Both the position numbers and the translations under genes were made by a program. Source: Torreya grandis (lineage: Eukaryota; Streptophyta; Pinopsida; Cupressales; Taxaceae). From it: DNA of 64,000 nt. Of the stretch, positions 9,850 through 20,638 are shown one piece after another (positions within the stretch are counted from its first letter, which is position 1; each line of letters begins with the position of its first letter). The notes beneath the pieces are model-generated. The model made no database searches, had not been told where the DNA came from, and was given only the letters and a program-made list of their open reading frames with translations. The stretch lies in the NCBI GenBank assembly GCA_037957365.1, contig JARHVA010000592.1, positions 3,798,001 to 3,862,000 on the forward strand, read 5' to 3'.

Positions 9850-12124
9850 TCATGTCTAATCTTGGTGTTGAACATTATTTTACACAAGTGGGTGAGACAT
9901 TTCAATCTTGTGTCATTCCCTATCAATATGAACAAGTTCTTAACCAGCATTGACATGAAGTTTATCAACATTGACATGAAATGTATCAGTCTTACAATCA
10001 ACCTTATCCATCTCTTTCTCCTAGTCAACATAGCCACTTCTCAAGCCAACCCATTTCCACCTTCAAGAAGACACTCTTGGGCTAGGAGAGGTATATGTTA
10101 GATCTTGATACTCAAAGGGGATGTGGTCTAGATATTCCTAGTCATCTTATTCATAGGGTGAGAGAATCATTAGAGATTTTCAAAAAAGATTAGACACCTA
10201 TTGAGAGAGCCAATTCGCAAAAGTTCACAAGTGAGATGCTTGATGTGAGTAGCCTAATTTCTTCTTTAGAGGATAGGCTAAATTTTCATGAAAGGAAACC
10301 TCACCAAACTTATAAGCCTTCATATCCACTTCCCCAAGTTTCCTATCAACCATATATGACCCTACTCATGAGCCAAATCAAAGATATCAAAGTCATCCTT
10401 TTCCCAATCAGTTGGAGGAGAGAGTTGAAAGGAGAAATATTGTGTTTGAAGTTAATATTGATAGGCAAATTAAGTTGGATAATATGAATTTGAAGCAGTC
10501 CATGTTAGCATCCAAGGAAGTGAAGTTAAAACCCTCATCGCCCTCTCACATTGCATCCCCACCACCTCAAAAGGAGACCTCTTGTCCCAATATCCTAAGA
10601 TGGAGTAAGATAATGGAGTCATGGGGAAAGAAAGAGGATAAAAGTCTTGAAGAAAAGTGTGAACTTGAAAAGGACATTGATCCTAGACCAACCCTTCCCA
10701 CCCTTACTCAAGCAAAGACTTATAATCCTAACATCCTAAGCTGGAGTAAGATAGTATAATCATGGGGAAAGAAAGAGGATATAAGTTTGGTTGATAAGGA
10801 ATGTGAAGTGGTGAATGAAGTTTATCTTTTGAAAGTTCTTCCTACCTTTCCTAAAGAAGCTTCTTGTGTCCCATGTTAGCCCTCATGTATTCCTTATGCT
10901 CATGATTATTATTATGAAATTCAAGAGAAACTTTTCCAAGAAAACCTAGCCAAGCAAATTGAGGAGTTAGAGTCAAAGATGAGGTTGCTAAATCAAGGTG
11001 TGATGGAAGGTTTAAACCCAAAAGAAGATCCTATTCCTAAACACACCCCATATACCCTTCTTCAAGAGATTCCTCAAGATAAATCAGATGTGAATGAAGT
11101 GGTTGTCAAATGGAAGGAATAAAATCAAGTTATTTTAGCCTAAAGTTTACCTTCCCTTCCTAAAGGGCTCCCAAAAGAATTTCTAACTTTGTATTCTCAA
11201 TCTCATTTTGAGCCCTATGTTCCACCTCTACCAACTAGTTCCTTTTGTCCTCATCCCATCACCCTTTTCCTTGATGGACTTATGGTGTGGGAACCTCAAA
11301 ATGAGCAATTAGTTGAGGAAAATTCAGAACTCTTACTTGAATAAGATGCAACTCCTTGGCAGCCTTATTGGGCTAGGTCATCAGATTTTAAGATGCCTAA
11401 TCTTGGAATCACTAAGAAGGATATTGAAGATATTAAATCTCTTGACAAACAAGATAAGATTATGGAAATTGAGGTGAAATTAAAAAACCCTCAAGAGGTC
11501 CTAAGTGCTAAAGAAGAGGTGAGATCTTATGTTGAATCTCCTTATTTGGTTGATGATGAAGAATACACTCCTTGTGTTGAAGAAGAAATCTTGGAAGAGA
11601 TCCTATTGAAATATGAAGAATAAGATGGAGTATCTCTTGTTGTTCCCATTCATTATGTTAATAAAAATGAAGATGATGAATTATGGTAGAGATTTGAAGA
11701 CATTTGCAAAGAGTTTGAATCTCTCAAGGGGTCTATAACTCCTTTAGAACTGGTTACAAGTGATGGTAAGAAACATGACATTGTTCAAGATGTCATAGAT
11801 GAGTAAAATGACATTCTCCAACATGTCATAAGTGATCAAGACCAAAGTCCACATCATCCTATGGAGGTCAAGATAAACCTATATTGGACTCAATCTTTCA
11901 AAGAGTAAGAGATCATTCCTTTTGAGAACATGCCTAAAAAGAAAATGAAAGTTGATCATGAGAAAGAGAGTGGGAAACAACATGAAGTATGTGAACATGT
12001 TCAAGAGGAATATATATACATTTTAGACCTATTTGAAGATATTATACTTGAGAACATAGCAATTGAGGTGCCAAGAAATAGGTCTGATCTATCAAGTGTT
12101 CAATCTAAAGAGCAACATGCTTGA
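9850..12124 (+). pseudogene. Element F internal ORF, unrecognised, degenerate
   Basis: An almost continuous frame of about 750 codons runs from MSNLGVEHYFTQVGE (ATG near 9852) to SSVQSKEQHA before a stop at about 12124. It has one frame change near 10390 and about a dozen stops. The N-terminal part is rich in Gln, Tyr, Pro and Ser. The middle is Pro-rich with PSSPSHIASPPP and a 47-residue tandem repeat. The C-terminal part is acidic (long Glu/Asp/Lys runs, probable coiled coils). I see no capsid motif, zinc knuckle, transmembrane segment or catalytic motif. It could be a divergent gag-like or accessory protein, but that is a guess. The length of coherent frame shows it was once translated. 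Confidence 0.55.
10592..10873 (+). repeat. 141-bp in-frame tandem repeat inside the element F ORF
   Basis: Two copies, starting at 10592 and 10733, encode PNILRWSKIMESWGKKED and PNILSWSKIV-stop-SWGKKED followed by similar acidic tails. The 141-bp period is 47 codons, so the duplication preserved the frame, consistent with selection for coding when it arose. Confidence 0.75.
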
Positions 12125-12177
12125 CACCCTCATCCATCTCATGAAAAAGGAGATTCAAGAAATTTTCCCTTTAATCA

Positions 12178-12188
12178 TAAAAAGGGAG
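12178..12188 (+). other. Purine tract near end of element F interior
   Basis: AAAAAGGGAGG lies just after the internal ORF and looks like a polypurine tract. The right LTR starts 315 bp later, not directly after it. Either the tract is coincidental, or DNA including the GT microsatellite has expanded between it and the LTR. Confidence 0.3.
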
Positions 12189-12254
12189 GTATGATTTATT
12201 GTTAGTTGTATATAATAGTTTGTTTTTAGATTCCCCTAAGTGCCTTGAGCACAC

Positions 12255-12274
12255 GTGTGTGTGTGTGTGTGTGG

Positions 12275-12302
<28 letters not shown>
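12255..12302 (+). repeat. (GT)n microsatellite
   Basis: About 48 bp of GT dinucleotide with one GGG interruption. Open frames across it (Cys-Val or Thr-His runs) are artefacts. Confidence 0.95.
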
Positions 12303-12305
<3 letters not shown>

Positions 12306-12501
12306 TTCTCTTTGTTGTGTGTCATTTACTTTGTATGGTTGGGTGGTGTATAGTTGTCTTATCTTGGTCAAGATTATGGTCAATTGTCAAAGGTTTCCTT
12401 TTCTATCCCAAGCTCTAGATTACTCCTAATCCCAATGGACTGATAAGGCTACTGGTCTAGTTAGTATAACAGGCATACTACACTTATGAATCACTAATTT
12501 G

Positions 12502-12530
12502 TTGACTAAATTTGACTTTTAAGTCAAATT
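12502..12530 (+). promoter_or_regulatory. W-box palindrome at start of element F right LTR
   Basis: This is the same TTGAC plus perfect AATTTGACTT-TT-AAGTCAAATT palindrome (12509-12530) as in the left LTR. It is unchanged although surrounding bases differ. Confidence 0.4.
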
Positions 12531-15500
12531 GGGGCACCTATAGGTAAAAACATGACTTTCTAAGTCTATATGGAGTGTAATATAGATGTCAAAAAGAGTT
12601 TTATAGGTTAATTAATGTCAATTGATGTTATACTAGCCTTGGTCATTAGTTTTATTAGTCCCTTTTATCATTTCGCGTCATTTTAGCCATCAAAAAGGTG
12701 CATTTAATGAGTTGTATAGGTTTATTGGGAAATGTGAAGGTATAAATGGGTGATACCATATGAAATGTGTCCTAATAAGTTTTAATCCATTTTTTTAACT
12801 AAAAATGATAGGTTCATCAGAGAAAAAGGTAGTTTTCTTAAGGAAAAGAAGAGTTTAAAACTTGTACAACCTCCTTGGGAAGTGTGCCATATGGGAAATT
12901 ATTAGGCAGTGTCTCTTCAATTTCCTCATGTTAAATTACACATTTGGTTTACTTTGGAAGTGTCATTTCTGAGCTAAAACTAGTATGCTCCCTTTTCACC
13001 TTTCTTGACAAGCAAAAGTGACTTGCAGGTTTGTACTTGGTATGGATATCATAAGGGGTTTCAATCAAAATTATCTTAGGGGTATATTATAAACTTAGTC
13101 AAATTTTATTTTATGTTTTGTTGAGGAGTAATGGTGTCTAAGCTTTATGAACCATTCCTAAGAAGTTGACCTTTCAAAATTGCCTACTAATTTGTGTAGC
13201 CTGTGGGTTTTGCCTTGGTTTAGAGAATTTCGTATGAACTAATTATTAAGGTTAGTTATAAATGATGTTATATTAATTCTCTAATGTTTCCTATGATTTT
13301 TTTCAATTTTGGAGTTGATTTGAGAGTCCAATCACCTCAAGTTTGTAGACTAGTCCCATTTTGTGTTGTTGGTAGTTTTTCACCATGTTTTGTATCTTCA
13401 TGTTTGTTAATGGTTTAAGTGAGTTGGAATAGGTCCTTTATCATGCTTTAAACATTATATTTCTCCCATTAACCTTTAAATTTCATTCTACAAGCAATGT
13501 TTCATGAATTTGTAGCCATATACAACATACACAATGTACCATGGACATATTTATCTATAGGTGCCATGGAGGAGAAATATCACATTAGAACAGAAGTTAT
13601 AATACTTGTTTCAACACCTTGATAGTGATATAATCCATTTGGAGAATTGGTGAAAATATTAGTCCTATTCTTTAGACCATTCACTATATACATGATTCTA
13701 ATTCAACTCACTGTCTGCCTGTAACTCCCATACACCTGCAAGCATCCTCATAAGACTAAGTATGTTGAAAATCAAGTTTTGAAGCTGAACAAGTCCTTTG
13801 TGATGTAAAAAACATATTTAAAATCCTCGATAAGAGCCTAAAATTCATAATAAGATGAGTTATGCATATATTTCTCTTTACATTCACTACCTGTAGATAG
13901 GAAAATGTGCATCTACAGGTGACAATACAAAGAGTTAGATAGCCATTTTGAGTGTTTAATCACATAATGAAACCCTTTATTAAAGTCCTAAAATTGGTGT
14001 ATAATCAAGGTATATCCATATGAGATACTAGTTTGGCAAATGCAAGTGTGTATCACCCTCTAGAGTCAAAAGACTGATACAGGGACTCTTTTCCCTGAAG
14101 GTACAAAATAGAGATCCAAGTCATTTTTCCAAAGTCATGCAATAGACTTGTATTGGTTTATAGGATCTCTATATTAACTCACCTTGAAGCCTCTAGCATG
14201 GAGAGGGACTTTGTAAAGTTTGAAGAGAGAATGTTAAGAGGAAGATAGTCTTTTAGAAGCCTAAAGTTGCCTACAAAACTAATAAACTAAAGCATTGATA
14301 TCTACAAGATTTGGATCCAAAAGTAACCTTGTATTATAGGTTGACCATTCTAGATCATGCAAATATTTGATAGTGGTTTCAAGTGTTTCAAGTGGCATTC
14401 ATGACTCAAGAGATCATCAAAGGAGAAGGAAAGACTGTTATTTTGTGAGTATGTGTTTGATGGTGTTTCAATCATCTAGGCTAAGTCCAAATCAAGTAGA
14501 ATACCATGGTGAACTTCAAGGAAGGTTTAAACCATGAAATAAGATCAAATTAGCCAAAGACACAAGAGTTTTGACCTATAATTGATTGTATTGACTTAGG
14601 TAGACAGTGAACTAAAGAGTGATTTTTTTAATGCTTACATGGCATGAACATGAATGAAAATAAGTGATAAATGGTTCAAAGAGACCTAATGGAGGGTTTT
14701 AAATTCTTTAATCAAGATAAAACACACAAAGATAACCTATAGGTACCCCTATTTTGCAAATCATAGTCACAATCATGTTTAAACTCAGTCTTGAGGAGTT
14801 CAGTGTAGGGAAAGGTTACAAAGTGCAAGCATAGATTGTGAGGGTATAATAAAATTTTGAACATCATTTTTATGATTTAAATCACCCTATTATACCCTCA
14901 TAGTAATCTAAAAATCAAAGGAGAGTTAAAAACAAGCGATATGCAATCTACTTCAATAAACCCTACACATAGTTCAATTCTCACTTTCAGTCTTAGACTT
15001 TTGAAGAGATGAAAGGTCAAATGAATAGATAAAAATATCAAAATTGGTATAGAAAATATAGAGGACTTAAAGAGACCCATGTAAGTTTCATTTTTTTCTG
15101 AAGAGATAGGGGAGTGCCCTTTGTTTTGTCTCAGATAGAGGGCACTCCATTTGTGCTTGCAACCTATAGTTTTAAAAGATTAGGATGGCCAGGGGAGTTG
15201 GGAGATATTTAAAAGATGCAAGAGGATTTATAAAGTTGAGGGATACCTATGAGAATATAGGAAAACAAGTAAAAAAAAAAATACTTTCAATGGAATAGCC
15301 CAAACCCTCAGACTTGCAGGTAAGCCTACTAGGCAAGGATTAGGCCTAGTGTCCAAGGAGGAGATATTTCACATTTATAGCCTTATATATGATTTTACAC
15401 ATATTATATAATTTTATTGTGGTGGATAGAGAGGTGTAAAATATTTTTGATGGTAGATAAAACAAAGAAAAGCCATTTTTGGACCTTGAGAAATCTTAGA

Positions 15501-17254
15501 CATGTACAAAAGGTAGAAGTAAACTTGAATAGGAGAAATTTGGATGCTCACACATTTCATGATGATTTGAATGGAGGCATAAAAGGTTTAGATAATTTAA
15601 TAATGTCCTTGAAAAACCATATAGTGGAATTGGTTGACAATTTCATTGTCCCAATTTTATGAGAAAATCTTAAGAGGGCAAACAAGCCTAAAACCCTTGT
15701 TACACCCTTGTAGAGACCTGATTGGATAAATGAGGCTAAAAATTCATCTATGTGGACCATTTTTATCATTAAACCTATTAGTCCTTGTATAGGACTCACT
15801 CAGGCTCCTTTCAATATAAATTAGTTGTACAGACTTGTGTGGATGCGGTTATAAACATGTTATTTTGACCATTTTTTGTGTTTTTCAAGATACAAGAAGA
15901 ATATAAATATGAAACAAAGTTGGGAGGGAATATTTAGAATTTTTATAGCTATATATATTCATTTTATTCCTTTAATAAATTTATAAGTATCCAAACTAGG
16001 TGTTTCAACTCAGCTATTCAAAACTGGCCTAATGGACAAAGCTAGTGAAAGGTGTGAAAAATTCAAGAAGATATCTTTTTAAGGTGTCATTGATGCTTAT
16101 AATACCATTTATGGTATTTATATATGTCATTAAATTACTCCCATGGATTTTCATGAGTAATTGAGCCTAAATTTGAAGACAAGTGTGCAAGGTGCATGAG
16201 GGAAGAGTTTTCTTGACAAGCAGATCATGATAGCTCCTTTCCAGATGATTCCAAATGACAAAGCCTAAAACTAATGCATGGAGAGGAATTAATAAGGACC
16301 TTAAAATTATTTTAAATAATTATACATGGTTCTAAGTAATTATAAGGCATTCAAACAGGGCTAATCATACAGACATTTTGTTTTTAGCTATAATGAGGAG
16401 TTTTATGCTACTTTTCACAAAGTTTATGCCTTGGATTGACATTTGTACTTATTTATCTTGAATGGTTCATCCCATTACCTATTAACATGAAAAATTAAAT
16501 ACTTGAATCAGCTTGACAAGTGTCCTTGTGACCCTTGGACTTATCTCTTCTCCTCTCTCTCTCAACTTCTATAAGAACTAGCCATTTTGGCCATTATACT
16601 AGATGCTCCACTTGAGTATGGCAAGTCCATACTCATTTTTATACATTTTTATCAGTAATAATACTGATTTTCACTTCCTCCATGAATTTTATTAGCATGT
16701 TCATTTGGAATTTTTTATTTTTCATAAGTGAAGACTATGGATTCTTTAGCATGTTATTTCATTATATCATCTATTTGCAGTTTGAAAGCTTCTTCTTTCA
16801 AGGCATGTGAATTTTTATAGGAAATTTCAAGGATTTATTGAGTTATTTTATTCATTATTTCCCTTATATTCATCTTATCTATTCCTAATAGCTTTTCACA
16901 TTCATCCATAACCTCACAATGTAACATTGATGTAAGAAGATGAAGATTGGAGAAGTGTATGTTTAGTTTATCCCTTGATTTCAAGTGTAACATGCATATG
17001 ATTGGAATTAATTAAGGTATTTGGTGTATCACCTCCATTATAATAGTTTTCATTAAGTTATCTCTCTCCATTTTCACCCCCAAAGTTAAGTGTAGTAATG
17101 ATTCAAAGTGGCACATCAAGGGAGCTAGCCCTATCTAGAGATTCACCTCATCCTTAGGCTATCCACAAGCCTAGAGGTGTTTCCATTGTGCCACTTGGAT
17201 GAGGAGAGATTTTCCATATCCTCAAAGGGTGAGAATATAAGTGATAATAATTAC
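12503..17254 (+). repeat. Element F right LTR (4.75 kb)
   Basis: It starts TGACTAAATTTGACTT, parallel to 5273, and follows the left copy to the shared terminal GTGATAATA block (17241-17249). The last bases differ from the left LTR, so the right boundary is uncertain to about 10 bp. Element A's RT resumes immediately afterwards. Its extra 450 bp at about 13835-14285 are absent from the left LTR. Confidence 0.8.
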
Positions 17255-17256
17255 TA

Positions 17257-18165
17257 TTTAGTATATATTTCTTATACCTCGATTAGATGACATAATGGAT
17301 GTTCTTGTAAGATCAAAGATTCCATAAAGATTGATTGAAGGAGTGGCTAATATCAGATCAAAATTTAGGAAGAAGATGAATGGAAGATAACATTCAAGAC
17401 TAGATATGGACTATATTAATGGTTGGTGATGTCATTCAGGTTGTTTAATGTACCAAGCACATTCATTAGAGTAATGAATACAATGTTACGTGATTACAAT
17501 ATTAAATTTGTAGTGGTTTATTTTGATGATATTTTGATATCTAGTAAATATAAAGAGTAACATTTAGAACATTTAAGAAAGTTGTTGAGAAAGGATAAAC
17601 TCTATGTGAATTTGAATAAGTGCAGGTTTATGCAAGAAAGTTTGGCATTTTTAGGATTTGTAATTTTAGCATATGGTATTAGAATGGATGAAGAGAAGGA
17701 AAAGGAAATTCTTGAGTGGCCTATTCCAAAGAGAATCACAAAGGTAATCAGATCAAAATTTAGGAAGAAGATGAATGGAAGATAACATTCAAGACTAGAT
17801 ATGGACTATATTAATGGTTGGTGATGTCATTCAGGTTGTTTAATGTACCAAGCACATTCATTAGAGTAATGAATACAATGTTACGTGATTACAATATTAA
17901 ATTTGTAGTGGTTTATTTTGATGATATTTTGATATCTAGTAAATATAAAGAGTAACATTTAGAACATTTAAGAATGTTGTTGAGAAAGGATAAACTCTAT
18001 GTGAATTTGAATAAGTGCAGGTTTATGCAAGAAAGTTTGGTATTTTTAGGATTTGTAATTTTAGCATATGGTATTAGAATGGATGAAGAGAAGGAAAAGG
18101 AAATTCTTGAGTGGCCTATTCCAAAGAGAATCACAAAGGTAAGAAGTTTCAATGGTTTGGATTTT
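17257..18165 (+). pseudogene. Element A reverse transcriptase, C-terminal part with duplicated catalytic segment
   Basis: It resumes with a degenerate KYRFPIPRLDDIMD block. [37 protein letters not shown] and the catalytic [12 protein letters not shown] follow (YFDD at 17519-17530), then LEHLRKLLRKDKLYVNLNKC and FLGFVILAYGIRMDEEK. At 17747 the reading returns to the segment before the catalytic motif and repeats it with YFDD at 17914-17925. It then continues into the RT-RNase H connection. Both Asp residues of YFDD are kept in both copies. Stops at equivalent codons occur in both copies, so this RT was dead before it was duplicated. Confidence 0.85.
17352..18141 (+). repeat. 395-bp tandem duplication within RT
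   Basis: Copy 1 is 17352-17746 and copy 2 is 17747-18141. Equivalent landmarks are offset by exactly 395 bp (for example YFDD at 17519 and 17914). I noticed only about two base differences between the copies. The junction has a few bases of microhomology (TAA). The period is not a multiple of three, so the frame shifts at the junction. Confidence 0.95.
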
Positions 18166-18700
18166 TTTTTTTATAGAAAGTTCATTAAGAATTTTAGTAG
18201 TATTATTGAACCAAGAATGAATTTCATAAAAGGAAGAGAGTTTATGCAGACAACAGAAACAACAATGAGTTTTGAGTTGATAAAAAGAAATATTACATAA
18301 AATCTAATTATGGCCTTGCTTGATTTTGATAAAGTATTTAAAGTGGATTGTGATGCCTCACATGTTGGAATTGGAGCTGTGTTAAGCCAAGAAGGAAACC
18401 CCATATCATATTTTAGTGAAAAATTGAATGAGGTAAGAAATAAATATTCTACCTATGATGTTGAGTTTTATGCAATTATTTAGGCATTGAAACATTGGAG
18501 GCATTATTTGGTCTCCAAGGAGTTTATTTTGTACATTGATCATGAGGTTTTGAAGTATGTGAATACACAAAATAAGTTGAGTAGTATACATGCCAGGGGT
18601 GTATCTTTCTTGGAGGAATGTAATTTTGTGTTAAAACATAAATCAAGAAAGTAAATTCAGGTGGTAGATGCTTTGAGTAGAAGAGTTGGGTTGATAACTA
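18166..18700 (+). pseudogene. Element A RNase H
   Basis: The frame contains [47 protein letters not shown]-stop-ALKHWRHYL, FILYIDHEVLKYVNTQNKLS and, near the end, VVDALSRR. These match the RT-linked RNase H of chromoviruses, which degrades the RNA strand of RNA-DNA hybrids. The acidic residues in DCDAS, YDVEFYA and YIDHE remain. Stops replace Gln codons before ALKHW and before QVVDALSRR. Confidence 0.85.
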
Positions 18701-18779
18701 CTTTGGTAAGTGAAGTAGTTAGGTTTGAGTTTATCAAGGATTTGTATGATATTGATCCACATTTTGTTGAGAGTTGAGA

Positions 18780-19660
18780 AATACATTAATTTATTAACTA
18801 AATATGCAGGTACTATTCAGGATGAGTATCCTATTCAAGATGGTTACCTCTTTAAGGGAAGACATTTGTGCATTATAGTTAGGTCTTTGAGAGATAACAT
18901 TATAAGATAGTTACATAGTAGAGGTTTAGCTAGTCATTTTGTTAAAGCTAAGATTATAGTTTTGGTGGAGGAGAAGTACTTTTGGCCAAATATGAAAAGA
19001 GATGTGGCAAGATATGTTTTAAGATGTGGAATATGTTAAGTGGCTAAGGGACATGCACAAAATATGGGATTGTACATGCCATTACTAGTTCTAAGTGAAC
19101 CATGGGTAGATTTGAGTATGGATTTTGTGTTGGGGTTACCAAACACACAGAGAGGTAGTGATTCCATTTTTTTTATTTTAGTTAGATTTTCCAAAATGGT
19201 TCATTTCATTGCATGTAAGAAAACTAGTTATGCCACTAGAGTTGCAGAATTATTCTTTAGAGATGTTGTGAGATTGCATGGTATTCCAAAGTCGATTACT
19301 TCAAATAGGGATACTAAGTTTCTAAGTCATTTTTAGAGAAATTTGTGGAAGAATTTGGATACTAAGTTGTAGTTTAGTAATGCATATCATCCATAAACAG
19401 ATGGATAGACAGAGGTTGTCAAAAAAAAGATTGGGAAATTTGTTGAGGAACATTGTTGGAGAGAAGCCTAAGTAGTGGGACTTTGCTTTACCACAAGATG
19501 AGTTTGCATAACATAGTTCAATGAATAGATCAATAGGAAAATCACCATTTCAAGTGGTTTATGGGAAAAATCCAATGGGACTTTTGGATTTGGTATAGTT
19601 TCCCATTACAAAAATATTGAGTGATGATATTAATACTTTTGTAGAGCATATACATCAATT
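18780..19660 (+). pseudogene. Element A integrase (zinc-binding and catalytic core)
   Basis: An H2C2-type N-terminus is visible (LHSRGLASHFVKAKI...YFWPNMKRDVARYVLRCGIC). The core follows with [20 protein letters not shown] (first catalytic Asp), [20 protein letters not shown], and [20 protein letters not shown]. In the last block the second catalytic Asp, normally SDRDTKF, is Asn. Past several stops, NAYHP-TDG-TEVV gives the Glu region. Integrase would insert element cDNA into chromatin. Loss of the second Asp plus about seven stops inactivates it. Most stops sit where relatives have Gln or Trp. Confidence 0.85.
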
Positions 19661-19688
19661 ATAAGCAGAGGTGAGAAAGATTTTATAG

Positions 19689-20159
19689 ATGAGTAATGAT
19701 AAATATAAGATTGCATTTGATTCTAAGAGGAGACCAAAGTCTTTTGCAGAATGGGATTTAGTGATGGTGTATTTGAGGAAAGATAGATTTCTTATAAGAA
19801 CCTACAACAAGTTAAAGTATAAGAAGATTGGACCTTGCAAGATTGTGAAAAAGAACAGTGACAATGCCTATGAGGTAAGTTTGTCAGAAGAATTTGATAT
19901 TTCTCTAATTTTTAATGTTTCAAATTTGTATGAATTCTATGGAGAGGTAGATGAAGGAGAGGATGAAGAAGAGATCACATGAAAAAAATAGATTCCAAAG
20001 AAGAAAAAGGAAAAGTTAGTCTAGATTTTAGATATAAGAAGTGTGCACACAAGAAAAGGGAGCTAAAATAGGTATTTAGTACAATGGGAAGGATTTATAC
20101 ATGAGGATAACACTTGTATCATAGAATGGGAGCTAAAAAATATGGATAAAGAAAAATGA
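19689..20159 (+). pseudogene. Element A integrase C-terminus and chromodomain
   Basis: RRPKSFAEWDLVMVYLRKDR, YNKLKYKKIGPCKIVKK and ISLIFNVSNLYEFYG form the usual C-terminal GPF/Y-type module. An acidic spacer follows, then YLVQWEGFIHEDNTCIIEWE (about 20070-20130), a chromodomain core of the form YLV-W-G-...-TW-...-E. Chromodomains direct chromovirus integration towards marked chromatin. The conserved Trp of NTW is Cys here. Stops lie between the two modules. This domain is the main reason for calling element A a chromovirus. Confidence 0.8.
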
Positions 20160-20206
20160 TAGAGTTATCATCAAAGCAACTCATAGGAACTGAGTTGACT
20201 TCAACC

Positions 20207-20215
20207 AGAGGAGGA
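20207..20215 (+). other. Element A polypurine tract
   Basis: AGAGGAGGA directly abuts the TGATGTGGT start of the 3' LTR. It is the expected primer for plus-strand DNA synthesis. Confidence 0.8.
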
Positions 20216-20638
20216 TGATGTGGTGCCACTATTCAAATTGATTATGTGTCTTAGTGATGTTTTCCAAGTTGTAAAGTTCCCTTGATGATGTGTTTCTTTT
20301 GGTGAGGTGTCATGGTGGTCACTATTTGACACTATTCCAAGGTGACACTATTTGTATTCACCAATTTTTTACTATTTATGCTTGCCTATGTGGATATGGA
20401 GAAATTTCATGTAAGGACAAAAATATCATGGAGAAAATAGAGGATCCATTAAGATTTAGTGGATTATAAAGTTGGGGGATAACTTTTACTATGCAAGTAG
20501 TGAATTCTCCACCCATTTTTAATTCTTCTTGAAGGTGGAATGCAAACTTCCAAGCGGGGAGATTTGTCCTTAATGATTATGCATCTAAGTGGGATAAGTG
20601 GAGTGGATTTACATGTCATATCACTTTACCCACTTATA
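20216..20638 (+). repeat. Element A 3' LTR, 3'-truncated
   Basis: It is homologous to 2474-2893 of the 5' LTR, roughly 90 percent by eye. Homology ends abruptly near 20638. The missing 310 bp removed the R/U5 side and any target-site duplication. Confidence 0.85.

Larger units (their letters stand above)
5273..17254 (+). mobile_element. Element F: giant-LTR, LARD-like non-autonomous retroelement
   Basis: Two long direct repeats (5273-9659 and 12503-about 17254) flank a 2.84-kb internal region with no detectable RT, RNase H, integrase or protease. This resembles LARDs (large retrotransposon derivatives), known in cereals, which have LTRs of about 4.5 kb and a non-pol interior. The insertion splits element A's RT. 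Exact termini are uncertain by a few bases. The left flank is TATTG and the right flank TATTT, a possible one-mismatch target duplication. A third LTR of this family is solo at 56595-61859. Strand is given by the shared orientation of the LTRs and the long internal ORF. Confidence 0.75.
2474..20638 (+). mobile_element. Element A: Ty3/gypsy chromovirus, inactive, split by element F
   Basis: This plus-strand LTR retrotransposon has two LTR copies (2474-3202 and truncated 20216-20638), an initiator-Met-like PBS, gag with a CCHC-like knuckle, protease, RT, RNase H, integrase, a C-terminal chromodomain, and a purine tract abutting the 3' LTR. The domain order and chromodomain place it among plant chromoviruses. 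A separate element (F, about 12 kb) sits inside RT between the residues equivalent to NKI..V and KYRFPIP. Without F the element would be about 6.2 kb, a normal size. All domains carry stops or frameshifts, so it cannot be autonomous. Confidence 0.85.

Noticed and set aside
12171..12429. Open frames with Cys-Val or Thr-His runs.
   Set aside because: They are translations of the GT microsatellite.
17257..20159. Possible alternative genetic code, because many TAA/TAG codons stand where Gln is expected.
   Set aside because: Stops also replace Trp (TGG to TAG), frameshifts and catalytic substitutions coexist, and the elements are plainly plant retroelements. C-to-T decay explains the pattern.
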